Shown piece by piece: positions 48,440-59,696 of a DNA stretch of 64,000 nucleotides (position 1 is its first letter; each line of letters begins with the position of its first letter). The position numbers and the translations under genes were made by a program. The DNA comes from Neodiprion pinetum (lineage: Eukaryota > Arthropoda > Insecta > Hymenoptera > Diprionidae). The notes under the pieces are model-generated. The model saw nothing but the letters and a program-made list of their open reading frames with translations, was not told where the DNA came from and did no database searches. The stretch is from NCBI RefSeq assembly GCF_021155775.2, contig NC_060235.2:21319598-21383597 (forward strand), in the 5' to 3' direction.

Positions 48440-49672
48440 GGAAACTTTTCATCTCAAATTTTATTTGCAAGAACCTTTCCTGACTAATCGAACCTCAAAA
48501 ATCTCGGAAAACGGACCGCAAAGAGCGCGTGACCAACAGCAGAGTAATGAGAAAGAAAATCTTATGTCTTATGCTGTATCTTCTGATCCGTTGGTCGCAG
48601 TCGATTGGGATTACGCTGAATCGATTTCTCTCTCAAAATTACGTCGAAATAGTGCATGGAAGAATTTATTCCAGCACTTTTCAAAATCGCCAAATTTTTC
48701 ACCAAAAATACAAAGGGGTTAGCCTTGCTGCTTTTTTGAGCGAAAAACTTTTAGTCTCCGATTCGATTTGTATGACGCTTTCCTGACCATTTGGATCCCC
48801 AGGAACTCGGAAAACGTAGCGAGAAGAGCGTGGGACCAACAGCAGAGACAGTACGAAGGGCAGAGCACCAGCTGGAAAATGTCAAAAAAACAGGTTCTGG
48901 TTTTTTGGCTCTAACTACTGATATGTTGCTCGCAGCGCATTGGGACTGCGCCCAATCGATTCCTCTCGCAAAATTACGTCGGAATAGTGCATGAGAGAAT
49001 TTATTCCAGCACTTTTCAAAATCGCGAAAATTTTAGCCAAAAATACAAAGGGGTTAGCCTTCCTTTTTTTTTGGGCAAAAAACTTTTGTTCTCAGATTCG
49101 ATTTAAATGACCCTTATCTGACCAATTGGACCCCCAGGAACTCAGAAAACGCAGCAAAAACAGCGAGGGATCAACACGATAGAAATCACGAAGGAAAAAG
49201 CACCTGCTGAAAAATGTCGAAAATGCAGGTTCTGGTTTTTTGGCTGTAACTTTTGACCCACCGCTCGCAGCGTATTCTGACTGCGCCCAATCGATTTCTC
49301 TCGCAAAATTACGTCGGAATAGTGCATGAAAGAATATATTCCGGCATTTTTCAGAATCGCGAAAATTTTCGCCAAAAATACAAAGGGGTTAGCCTTACTT
49401 TTTTTTGGACAAAAAACTTTTGGTCTCAGATTCGATTTGAATGACCCTTATCTGACCAATTGGACCCTCAGGAACTCAGAAATCGCAGCGAAAGGAGCGT
49501 AGGACCAACAGGAGAGAAATGGCGAGCGAAAAAGCACTTGCTGAAAAATGTCGAAAATTCAGGTTCTGGTTTTTAGGCTGTAACTTTTGATGCGTTGATC
49601 GCAGCGTATTGGGACTGCGCCCAATCGATTTCTCTCGCAAAATTACGTCGACATAGTGCATGCAAGAATCTA
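48440..49672 (+). repeat. 334-bp tandem repeat array, left of the palindrome
   Basis: Three to four copies with period 334-335, anchored by CTCGCAAAATTACGTCG-type sequence near 48633, 48967, 49301 and 49636. Each unit also contains ACAAAGGGGTTAGCCTT, CAGGAACTC.GAAAACG and GGTTCTGGTTTTTTGGCT. The first copy is the most diverged. The last copy breaks off at AGAATCTATTC, where the palindrome starts. Short open frames inside are by-products of the repeat. Confidence 0.9.
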
Positions 49673-49787
49673 TTCAGTCAACGGCTGACCATCGAAGGGC
49701 CTGGCCGCTTGAGTCTGGAATCGGCAGGAGAGATGAAGTGTGTATTTCTTGTATGAAACGTGAAAACTAAAAGCATTATACATCAGA

Positions 49788-49886
49788 TCATATCATCATA
49801 CATCGTACACCATACATCATACACCATACATCATACATCATACATCGTACATCATACATCGTACATCATACATCATCATACATAGT
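49788..49886 (+). repeat. CATACATCGTACATCAT minisatellite (left arm)
   Basis: Short imperfect repeats of ACATCAT/ACATCGT. A mirrored copy lies at about 56850-56930 in the right arm, and the repeat number differs slightly between arms. Confidence 0.9.
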
Positions 49887-50024
49887 ATCAAAGTTCGAAA
49901 CCATAGTTTGGATGTCGGACGTTCAGAAAGTGACGTCACCAATTCAAAATCAGCTAGCCGAATTCCTCAGTCTGGAACGAACCGCGCAGTAGAGCGGACG
50001 GATGAGAGTCGCGCTCCGCAAACT

Positions 50025-50131
50025 TCGAGTACCGGGTTCTCAACCTCCCGGATCCCGCGCTTCGGGTCCGCTACGTATTTCGAGTACCAGGTTCTCAACC
50101 TCCCGGATCTTGCGCTTCGGGTCCGCTACGC
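50025..50131 (+). repeat. Duplicated 53-bp block (left arm)
   Basis: TCGAGTACC.GGTTCTCAACC through GGGTCCGCTACG occurs twice in tandem with few differences. Both copies are mirrored at about 56604-56711. Confidence 0.85.
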
Positions 50132-50140
50132 GGTGAAACT

Positions 50141-51980
50141 CGACTTCCAGGATAAGCGCTCCGTGGTTCCTGGTTCATGTTTACAATAAATTATTTCAAT
50201 TCGTTTTTCGCGCAACCCCAAATTCGGTAGCTGTCAGTCCGCTAATAAAATTTCTCGACTTCCAGGATAAGCGCTCCGTGGTTCCTGGTTCATGTTTACA
50301 ATAAATTATTTCAATTCGTTTTTCGCGCAACCCCAAATTCGGTAGCTGTCAGTCCGCTAATAAAATTTCTCGACTTCCAGGATAAGCGCTCCGTGGTTCC
50401 TGGTTCATGTTTACAATAAATTATTTCAATTCGTTTTTCGCGCAACCCCAAATTCGGTAGCTGTCAGTCCGCTAATAAAATTTCTCGACTTCCAGGATAA
50501 GCGCTCCGTGGTTCCTGGTTCATGTTTACAATAAATTATTTCAATTCGTTTTTCGCGCAACCCCAAATTCGGTAGCTGTCAGTCCGCTAATAAAATTTCT
50601 CGACTTCCAGGATAAGCGCTCCGTGGTTCCTGGTTCATGTTTACAATAAATTATTTCAATTCGTTTTTCGCGCAAGCCCAAATTCGGTAACTGTCAGTCC
50701 GCTAATAAAATTTCTCGACTTCCAGGATAAGCGCTCCGTGGTTCCTGGTTCATGTTTACAATAAATTATTTCAATTCGTTTTTCGCGCAACCCCAAATTC
50801 GGTAGCTGTCAGTCCGCTAATAAAATTTCTCGACTTCCAGGATAAGCGCTCCGTGGTTCCTGGTTCATGTTTACAATAAATTATTTCAATTCGTTTTTCG
50901 CGCAACCCCAAATTCGGTAGCTGTCAGTCCGCTAATAAAATTTCTCGACTTCCAGGATAAGCGCTCCGTGGTTCCTGGTTCATGTTTACAATAAATTATT
51001 TCAATTCGTTTTTCGCGCAACCCCAAATTCGGTAGCTGTCAGTCCGCTAATAAAATTTCTCGACTTCCAGGATAAGCGCTCCGTGGTTCCTGGTTCATGT
51101 TTACAATAAATTATTTCAATTCGTTTTTCGCGCAAGCCCAAATTCGGTAACTGTCAGTCCGCTAATAAAATTTCTCGACTTCCAGGATAAGCGCTCCGTG
51201 GTTCCTGGTTCATGTTTACAATAAATTATTTCAATTCGTTTTTCGCGCAACCCCAAATTCGGTAGCTGTCAGTCCGCTAATAAAATTTCTCGACTTCCAG
51301 GATAAGCGCTCCGTGGTTCCTGGTTCATGTTTACAATAAATTATTTCAATTCGTTTTTCGCGCAACCCCAAATTCGGTAGCTGTCAGTCCGCTAATAAAA
51401 TTTCTCGACTTCCAGGATAAGCGCTCCGTGGTTCCTGGTTCATGTTTACAATAAATTATTTCAATTCGTTTTTCGCGCAAGCCCAAATTCGGTAACTGTC
51501 AGTCCGCTAATAAAATTTCTCGACTTCCAGGATAAGCGCTCCGTGGTTCCTGGTTCATGTTTACAATAAATTATTTCAATTCGTTTTTCGCGCAACCCCA
51601 AATTCGGTAGCTGTCAGTCCGCTAATAAAATTTCTCGACTTCCAGGATAAGCGCTCCGTGGTTCCTGGTTCATGTTTACAATAAATTATTTCAATTCGTT
51701 TTTCGCGCAAGCCCAAATTCGGTAACTGTCAGTCCGCTAATAAAATTTCTCGACTTCCAGGATAAGCGCTCCGTGGTTCCTGGTTCATGTTTACAATAAA
51801 TTATTTCAATTCGTTTTTCGCGCAACCCCAAATTCGGTAGCTGTCAGTCCGCTAATAAAATTTCTCGACTTCCAGGATAAGCGCTCCGTGGTTCCTGGTT
51901 CATGTTTACAATAAATTATTTCAATTCGTTTTTCGCGCAACCCCAAATTCGGTAGCTGTCAGTACGCTAATAAAATTTCT
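50141..51980 (+). repeat. 115-bp tandem array, left arm: 16 units
   Basis: The anchor CGACTTCCAGGATAAGCGCT recurs at 50141, 50256, 50371 and so on to 51866, exactly 115 apart. Two variants exist: A (CAACCCCAAATTCGGTAGC) and B (CAAGCCCAAATTCGGTAAC). Their order from the outer edge inward is AAAABAAABAABABAA. The innermost unit has the private change AGTACGCT instead of AGTCCGCT. Units are otherwise essentially identical, which points to recent amplification or homogenisation. There is no spacer between units. Confidence 0.97.
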
Positions 51981-52210
51981 ATAACTTTATATTCTTCTCA
52001 TAATCTTTTTGGTCAAATATGTCGATAATAAAATTATATTAAACCTTAGACATTATTTTTGATTTGTTCTCATGCTGAAAATATTTATTAGTATTCGAGG
52101 TATAACTCGAGGTGGTTAGCGGTGGTCGTTGGGGGTGGTTGAAGATGGTCGGCGGTGGACGAGGAGGAGAACAAGGAGGACGAGGATTTGTGCTCGGTGA
52201 GTAAAACACT

Positions 52211-52540
52211 TATAATATTTCATGGCAATTGTAATTATATTTTATTTGAAATATTTCAAACTAGTCATGTTTACAATAAATTATTTCAATTCATTTTTCG
52301 TGCAAGCACATATTCAGTAGCTATGAATAATCTTATACAATTTATTATATTATTAATTAATTAATTAATATTCTTATAACATTTAATGGCAATTGTAATT
52401 ATATTTCATCTGAAATATTACAAACTTGTCACGTTTACAATAAATTATTTCAATTCATTTTTCGTGCAAGCACATATTCAGTAGCTATGAATAATCTTGT
52501 ACAATTTATTATATTATTAATTAATTGATTAATTACATTA
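52211..52540 (+). repeat. Two AT-rich 164-bp repeats (left arm)
   Basis: ATGGCAATTGTAATTATATT recurs at 52222 and 52386. Each copy also contains TTTACAATAAATTATTTCAA followed by TTTTTCGTGCAAGC, a diverged version of part of the 115-bp unit. Mirrored at about 53500-53830. Confidence 0.9.
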
Positions 52541-52599
52541 ATCCTTACACAATATTTTTGATGTGTTCCTATACTAAAAATATTCATTACTATTCCAGG

Positions 52600-52989
52600 T
52601 ATTACCCGAGGTGGTCGGAGGTGGACGAGGAGGAGGACGAGCTGGACGAGGAGGAGGACCAGGTGGACGAGGTGGACGAGGAGGAGACGGGGTGGGTCGT
52701 GGGAGAGGACCTCTCCTCTCCTCAGAGGAGGGGAGGGGGAGGGGCAGGGAAGGGGGAGTGGTGGGCGGGAAGGGGTAAGGGAAGGGAAGGGAAGGGAGAG
52801 GTGGGTGGCGGGGAAGGGGAGGGGGAGGGGGGAGGAAGGGAAGGGGGGGGGGGGGGGGGGGGGGGTGAGGAGGGGGAGGGGGGAGGGGGAGGGGGGAGGG
52901 GGGAGGGGGGAGGGGGAGGGGAGGGGAGGGGAGGGGAGGGGCGGGAGGGAGGGAGGGCGGGCGGGCGGGGGGGGAGGGAGGGAGAGAGT
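52600..52989 (+). repeat. G-rich core of the left arm
   Basis: GTGGACGAGGAGGAGGAC-type 9- to 15-bp repeats pass into a nearly pure purine tract. It has very many runs of three or more G, including 23 consecutive G at 52843-52865. The strand has strong G-quadruplex potential. Open frames across it (Gly/Glu- or Pro-rich) are low-complexity artefacts. Confidence 0.93.
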
Positions 52990-53037
52990 GGAGGACGGAT
53001 GTCGATGCAAGCCTGTTAGAGTCAATAGAGCAGTACA

Positions 53038-53445
53038 CCCCCCCCCCCCCTCTCGTGCCCTCCCTCCCGCCCTCCCTCCCTCCCTCCCTCCCGCCCGCCC
53101 TCCCTCCCTCCCGCCCGCCCGCCCTCCCTCCCTCCCTCCCTCACCCCCCCCTCCCCCCCCCCTCCCCCCCCTCCCCCCCCCTCCCCCTCCTCACCCCCCC
53201 CTTCCCCTCCTACCCCCCTCCCCCTCCCCTTCCCCGCCACCCACCTCTCCCTTCCCTTCCCTTCCCTTACCCCTTCCCGCCCACCACTCCCCCTTCCCTG
53301 CCCCTCCCCCTCCCCTCCTCTGAGGAGAGGAGAGGTCCTCTCCCACGACCCACCCCGTCTCCTCCTCGTCCACCTCGTCCACCTGGTCCTCCTCCTCGTC
53401 CAGCTCGTCCTCCTCCTCGTCCACCTCCGACCACCTCGGGTAATA
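53038..53445 (-). repeat. C-rich core of the right arm
   Basis: Inverse of the G-rich core: C runs, CCCTCCCT repeats, then CCTCCTCGTCCACCTCGTCC. The fine structure of the monotonous part differs from the left arm, as expected for slippage-prone sequence. Confidence 0.93.
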
Positions 53446-54064
53446 CCTGGAATAGTAATGAATATTTTTAGTATAGGAACACATCAAAAATATTGTGTAA
53501 GGATTAATGTAATTAATCAATTAATTAATAATATAATAAATTGTACAAGATTATTCATAGCTACTGAATATGTGCTTGCACGAAAAATGAATTGAAATAA
53601 TTTATTGTAAACGTGACAAGTTTGTAATATTTCAGATGAAATATAATTACAATTGCCATTAAATGTTATAAGAATATTAATTAATTAATTAATAATATAA
53701 TAAATTGTATAAGATTATTCATAGCTACTGAATATGTGCTTGCACGAAAAATGAATTGAAATAATTTATTGTAAACATGACTAGTTTGAAATATTTCAAA
53801 TAAAATATAATTACAATTGCCATGAAATATTATAAGTGTTTTACTCACCGAGCACAAATCCTCGTCCTCCTTGTTCTCCTCCTCGTCCACCGCCGACCAT
53901 CTTCAACCACCCCCAACGACCACCGCTAACCACCTCGAGTTATACCTCGAATACTAATAAATATTTTCAGCATGAGAACAAATCAAAAATAATGTCTAAG
54001 GTTTAATATAATTTTATTATCGACATATTTGACCAAAAAGATTATGAGAAGAATATAAAGTTAT

Positions 54065-56594
54065 AGAAATTTTATTAGCGTACTGACAGCTACCGAATTT
54101 GGGGTTGCGCGAAAAACGAATTGAAATAATTTATTGTAAACATGAACCAGGAACCACGGAGCGCTTATCCTGGAAGTCGAGAAATTTTATTAGCGGACTG
54201 ACAGTTACCGAATTTGGGCTTGCGCGAAAAACGAATTGAAATAATTTATTGTAAACATGAACCAGGAACCACGGAGCGCTTATCCTGGAAGTCGAGAAAT
54301 TTTATTAGCGGACTGACAGCTACCGAATTTGGGGTTGCGCGAAAAACGAATTGAAATAATTTATTGTAAACATGAACCAGGAACCACGGAGCGCTTATCC
54401 TGGAAGTCGAGAAATTTTATTAGCGGACTGACAGTTACCGAATTTGGGCTTGCGCGAAAAACGAATTGAAATAATTTATTGTAAACATGAACCAGGAACC
54501 ACGGAGCGCTTATCCTGGAAGTCGAGAAATTTTATTAGCGGACTGACAGCTACCGAATTTGGGGTTGCGCGAAAAACGAATTGAAATAATTTATTGTAAA
54601 CATGAACCAGGAACCACGGAGCGCTTATCCTGGAAGTCGAGAAATTTTATTAGCGGACTGACAGTTACCGAATTTGGGCTTGCGCGAAAAACGAATTGAA
54701 ATAATTTATTGTAAACATGAACCAGGAACCACGGAGCGCTTATCCTGGAAGTCGAGAAATTTTATTAGCGGACTGACAGCTACCGAATTTGGGGTTGCGC
54801 GAAAAACGAATTGAAATAATTTATTGTAAACATGAACCAGGAACCACGGAGCGCTTATCCTGGAAGTCGAGAAATTTTATTAGCGGACTGACAGCTACCG
54901 AATTTGGGGTTGCGCGAAAAACGAATTGAAATAATTTATTGTAAACATGAACCAGGAACCACGGAGCGCTTATCCTGGAAGTCGAGAAATTTTATTAGCG
55001 GACTGACAGTTACCGAATTTGGGCTTGCGCGAAAAACGAATTGAAATAATTTATTGTAAACATGAACCAGGAACCACGGAGCGCTTATCCTGGAAGTCGA
55101 GAAATTTTATTAGCGGACTGACAGCTACCGAATTTGGGGTTGCGCGAAAAACGAATTGAAATAATTTATTGTAAACATGAACCAGGAACCACGGAGCGCT
55201 TATCCTGGAAGTCGAGAAATTTTATTAGCGGACTGACAGCTACCGAATTTGGGGTTGCGCGAAAAACGAATTGAAATAATTTATTGTAAACATGAACCAG
55301 GAACCACGGAGCGCTTATCCTGGAAGTCGAGAAATTTTATTAGCGGACTGACAGCTACCGAATTTGGGGTTGCGCGAAAAACGAATTGAAATAATTTATT
55401 GTAAACATGAACCAGGAACCACGGAGCGCTTATCCTGGAAGTCGAGAAATTTTATTAGCGGACTGACAGCTACCGAATTTGGGGTTGCGCGAAAAACGAA
55501 TTGAAATAATTTATTGTAAACATGAACCAGGAACCACGGAGCGCTTATCCTGGAAGTCGAGAAATTTTATTAGCGGACTGACAGTTACCGAATTTGGGCT
55601 TGCGCGAAAAACGAATTGAAATAATTTATTGTAAACATGAACCAGGAACCACGGAGCGCTTATCCTGGAAGTCGAGAAATTTTATTAGCGGACTGACAGC
55701 TACCGAATTTGGGGTTGCGCGAAAAACGAATTGAAATAATTTATTGTAAACATGAACCAGGAACCACGGAGCGCTTATCCTGGAAGTCGAGAAATTTTAT
55801 TAGCGGACTGACAGCTACCGAATTTGGGGTTGCGCGAAAAACGAATTGAAATAATTTATTGTAAACATGAACCAGGAACCACGGAGCGCTTATCCTGGAA
55901 GTCGAGAAATTTTATTAGCGGACTGACAGCTACCGAATTTGGGGTTGCGCGAAAAACGAATTGAAATAATTTATTGTAAACATGAACCAGGAACCACGGA
56001 GCGCTTATCCTGGAAGTCGAGAAATTTTATTAGCGGACTGACAGTTACCGAATTTGGGCTTGCGCGAAAAACGAATTGAAATAATTTATTGTAAACATGA
56101 ACCAGGAACCACGGAGCGCTTATCCTGGAAGTCGAGAAATTTTATTAGCGGACTGACAGCTACCGAATTTGGGGTTGCGCGAAAAACGAATTGAAATAAT
56201 TTATTGTAAACATGAACCAGGAACCACGGAGCGCTTATCCTGGAAGTCGAGAAATTTTATTAGCGGACTGACAGCTACCGAATTTGGGGTTGCGCGAAAA
56301 ACGAATTGAAATAATTTATTGTAAACATGAACCAGGAACCACGGAGCGCTTATCCTGGAAGTCGAGAAATTTTATTAGCGGACTGACAGCTACCGAATTT
56401 GGGGTTGCGCGAAAAACGAATTGAAATAATTTATTGTAAACATGAACCAGGAACCACGGAGCGCTTATCCTGGAAGTCGAGAAATTTTATTAGCGGACTG
56501 ACAGCTACCGAATTTGGGGTTGCGCGAAAAACGAATTGAAATAATTTATTGTAAACATGAACCAGGAACCACGGAGCGCTTATCCTGGAAGTCG
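54065..56594 (-). repeat. 115-bp tandem array, right arm: 22 units
   Basis: Inverted counterpart of the left array; the anchor CTGGAAGTCG recurs every 115 bases from 54170 to 56585. Variant order from the outer edge inward is AAAABAAABAAAABAABABABA. The innermost unit carries the same private change as the innermost unit of the left arm. Confidence 0.97.
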
Positions 56595-57034
56595 AGTTTC
56601 ACCGCGTAGCGGACCCGAAGCGCAAGATCCGGGAGGTTGAGAACCTGGTACTCGAAATACGTAGCGGACCCGAAGCGCGGGATCCGGGAGGTTGAGAACC
56701 CGGTACTCGAAGTTTGCGGAGCGCGACTCTCATCCGTCCGCTCTACTGCGCGGTTCGTTCCAGACTGAGGAATTCGGCTAGCTGATTTTGAATTGCTGAC
56801 GTCACTTTCTGAACGTCCGACATCCAAACTATGGTTTCGAACTTTGATACTATGTATGATGATGTATGATGTACGATGTATGATGTACGATGTATGATGT
56901 ACGATGTATGATGATATGATATGATGTATAATGCTTTTAGTTTTCACGTTTCATACAAGAAATACACACTTTATCTCTCCTGCCGATTCCAGACTCAAGC
57001 GGCCAGGCCCTTCGATGGTCAGCCGTTGACTGAA

Positions 57035-58117
57035 GATATATTCTTCAGTGAACGGCTCGGCTAATAACGCTGCCGTTCTGCGACAGTTGGATGATGAAAA
57101 ATTTCGCTCGTATCTTTCAAATGTGTGTTAAAATACACTCGAAATGTTAAGAAGCGTCGTTCTTTCTCTCCCTATCACCTTTCTAGGTCTTTAAATCACT
57201 ACGCAGCGTTAAATACTGTCTCATATACGAAGCATCCGTTTCATCTCGTTCAAAATTAACGCATCCGTGATGTATTACAGTTACTCCGAATTTTTTTTCA
57301 TCCGAATACTTTTCGAAAAACAATTCTGCTCCTACACCCAACGCGGATACTTCACTTGCGACCGGCTAAAACAACGTTTTGATTCTATGCCTATGAAAAT
57401 TCAAGATCGAGAGAGCAAATGAAAAGTTGTTGGAATAATTATGAATACTAATGTCATGGAATACATCGAGCGCGCGTCGAATAGAATCCCATTTCGAAAT
57501 GAATAATTCTTCTCTTTTCATATCATAGCTAATCTGGTAATATAGGTAAATAGGATGGTTGGAGGTGTTCGGAAATGGTAGGACATTTCAAAAGTTAAAG
57601 TCGACGATGATCCGGTGCATCAAGTTTGTCGTTACAGATTTTCTCTTCCCATGAGGCATAGAGTATTCAACAACGATAATGCAGTCCTTAAAATTCATCA
57701 TTCATCTCTGACTGGAAAGCTAATTCGCAAGGCGTGGTATTCTATTCTATTTGCATTATTAGAAAAATACCCGTACTCTACATACACTGTTTCTAATCTT
57801 TTGCTACATTTGGTTTAATCCCCATGCTTCCACAGCACGATTAGTCGGAAATGTTTTTGATTATCCATAATAAAGTAAAAGAAGTAACAAAGCTTAAATT
57901 TATTGTTAAAGCTCTAATGAATACATCAAACTGCGGTCGAATCAATTCATTTATTATTTGCACATGACTTCTGTATATTTGATAAATTATTCCTAAATAC
58001 ATTGAAACATATGCATTTATGATGAAATATCATGCAATGGGCTGTGTAAACTATAAACTATAATTTCTATCGAATAGCTGCGTTTATGTCAACAGGGCTT
58101 TGAGACTCAGTTCAGTT
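57035..58117. other. Intergenic sequence right of the palindrome
   Basis: About 1.1 kb of AT-rich sequence. It starts with a short inverted repeat around TATA (AGCCGTTGACTGAAGA mirrored as TCTTCAGTGAACGGCT, 57021-57056). I see no supported gene. The short open frame at 57615-57818 has no recognisable similarity. Confidence 0.6.
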
Positions 58118-58262
58118 CGTCCTCCTCCTCGTCCACCTCCGACCACCTCCAACAATCGTCAACCACCTCGAATAACCACCGATAACCACCTCGGGTTGTA
58201 CCTGGAATAGCAATAAATATTTTCAGTATCAGAACACATCAAAAATCTGACGTGAGAATTAA
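58118..58262 (-). repeat. Isolated fragment of the palindrome core
   Basis: TCCTCCTCGTCCACCTCCGA and then ACCTGGAATAG.AATAAATATTTT.AGTAT.AGAACACATCAAAAAT match the inner part of the right arm (about 53395-53490) with many differences. It lies outside the palindrome and directly abuts an inverted 334-bp repeat fragment. Confidence 0.75.
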
Positions 58263-58460
58263 TATTTGAAAAGTGCTGGAATAAATTTTTTCTGGCACTA
58301 TTCGGACGCAATTTTGCGAGACAAATCGATTAAGCGCAGTCCTGATACGCTGCGAGCAGCGGATAAAAAGTTACAGCCAAAAAACCAGAACCTCAGATTT
58401 CGACATTTTTCAGCAGGTGCTTTTTTCCTCGTATCTTCTCTCCCCTTGATCTCTCCCGTA
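58262..58460 (-). repeat. Inverted 334-bp repeat fragment
   Basis: Reads AAGTGCTGGAATAAATT, ATTTTGCGAGACAAATCGAT and ACAGCCAAAAAACCAGAACC, the reverse complement of parts of the 334-bp unit. It is followed by another short core-like piece (GAACACATCAAAAACATT). Confidence 0.8.
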
Positions 58461-58499
58461 TAAGAACACATCAAAAACATTACGTAAGGATTCATATAA

Positions 58500-59070
58500 T
58501 CACAGGTTTTGTTTTTTGGCTGTAACTTTTGATTCGCTGCTCGCAGCGTATCGGGACTGCGCTTAATCGATTTGTCTCACAAAATTACGTCGGAATAGTG
58601 CATGAGAGAATTTATTCCAGCACTTTTCAAAATCGCGAAAATTTTCGCCAAAAATACAAAGGGGTTAGCCTTGCTGTTTTTTTGAGCGAAAAACTTTCAT
58701 TCTCCGATTCGATTTGTATGACCCTGTCCAGACCATTTGGATCCCCAGGAACTCGGAAAACGTAGCGAAAATAGCGTGGTACCAACAGCAGAGACAGGAC
58801 GAAGGAAAGAGCACCAGCTGGAAAATGTCAAAAACACAGGTTCTGGTTTTTTGGCTCTAACTTCTGATATGTTGCTTGCAGCGCATTGGGACTGCGCCCA
58901 ATCGATTTCTCTCGCAAAATTACGTCGGAATAGTGCATGAAAGAATTCATTCCAGCACTTATAAAAATCACGGTAAATTTTATGTAAAACTTTAAAAGGG
59001 TTAGCTTCATCTTATTGTTGAAAAAAACCTTCATGTCCTGAATTTGATTAGTATGACCCTTCCCTGACCA
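58500..59070 (+). repeat. 334-bp tandem repeat array, right of the palindrome
   Basis: Almost two units in the same orientation as the left array. ACAAAATTACGTCGGAAT and GCAAAATTACGTCGGAAT anchors are 334 bases apart (near 58577 and 58911). The last copy degrades after 58970. Confidence 0.88.
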
Positions 59071-59696
59071 ATTAGACGCTGTTTTCTCTTTTCAGTGTTC
59101 GATCTGTATTTTTTGTGATTTTAGACTACGCGCAACGAATTTTTTGAGACCGTTACCCCGGTGTTTGGATTGAATGAACCAAGCCTAGCATTTTTTGTTT
59201 GACGAAAATTCATCGATGAGGTACAAGAGGAATCTGTTCTCTCCTTGAAAATAAAGCCGCAAGGGCCTCCATGTGTGGTAAACGAAAAAGAACGTAGCTT
59301 ATTGGAATAGATTCATCTTGATGCTGAACAAAATTGTTGTTCCAGAGACCCTGATATTATTCCACTCATTGGGATACAGGAAGTCCATAACGTGTTTAGT
59401 TCAAATGTAGGTAATTGGTGCTCATTATAAAAAACTCGGCCAGGAATGGTTCTCAAATTACATGTATTAAAATATTACAAGCTTCTTATGTTCTAGAAAT
59501 ACAATATCTGAAAATTGGGGTATAAAATTATTATTACTATTAGTTAATGCAATAATATATATTTGTCGTTTTTCCTCGAATACTTCTTTCATGTCATTAT
59601 CCAATGTTCAATTTTGCTATCTATAATACTATATCCAATTACCCCTATCAAGGTATCTTAGTTACCAAATCACATATATTCACTTGAAACTTGTGC
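59071..59696 (-). other. Probable 3' UTR / downstream region of SLC12A9
   Basis: AT-rich sequence between the repeat array and the stop codon of the transporter gene. No canonical AATAAA on the - strand is obvious, and no other feature is visible. Confidence 0.4.

Larger units (their letters stand above)
49673..57034. mobile_element. Giant fold-back palindrome (about 7.4 kb)
   Basis: Sequence from 49673 inward is mirrored on the opposite strand from 57034 inward. The outer edges match (TTCAGTCAACGGCTGACCAT against its inverse ending at 57034). So do the CATACATCGTAC minisatellite, a duplicated 53-bp block, the 115-bp arrays, two AT-rich 164-bp repeats and the G-rich core. Divergence between arms in single-copy parts is very low (one example is a C/G difference near 49948). 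The right arm is longer because it has six more 115-bp units. The centre is a spacer of about 50 bases near 52990-53037. The layout resembles Foldback (FB/TU-type) elements, but no transposase frame or clear target duplication is visible, so classification is inference. Confidence 0.85.

Noticed and set aside
48465..49661. Short open frames on both strands in the 334-bp repeats
   Set aside because: The same peptide pieces recur in every unit and are broken differently each time. They are repeat by-products, not genes.
50141..51980. CRISPR-like regular spacing
   Set aside because: The 115-bp units are contiguous without variable spacers, and the genome is eukaryotic. It is a tandem repeat.
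52450..53520. Long Pro-rich and Gly/Glu-rich open frames on both strands at the palindrome centre
   Set aside because: They arise only because G-rich and C-rich repeats lack stop codons, and the same frames mirror across the palindrome. No domain or codon signature is present.
56546..56947. 133-codon open frame at the outer right arm
   Set aside because: It runs through the minisatellite and the duplicated 53-bp block, and the mirrored left copy differs in extent. No protein signal.
49673..57034. Simple assembly fold-back artefact
   Set aside because: Not fully excluded. The two arms have different unit numbers and different outer flanks, and both innermost units share a private change, which an artefactual mirror of one read would not produce.
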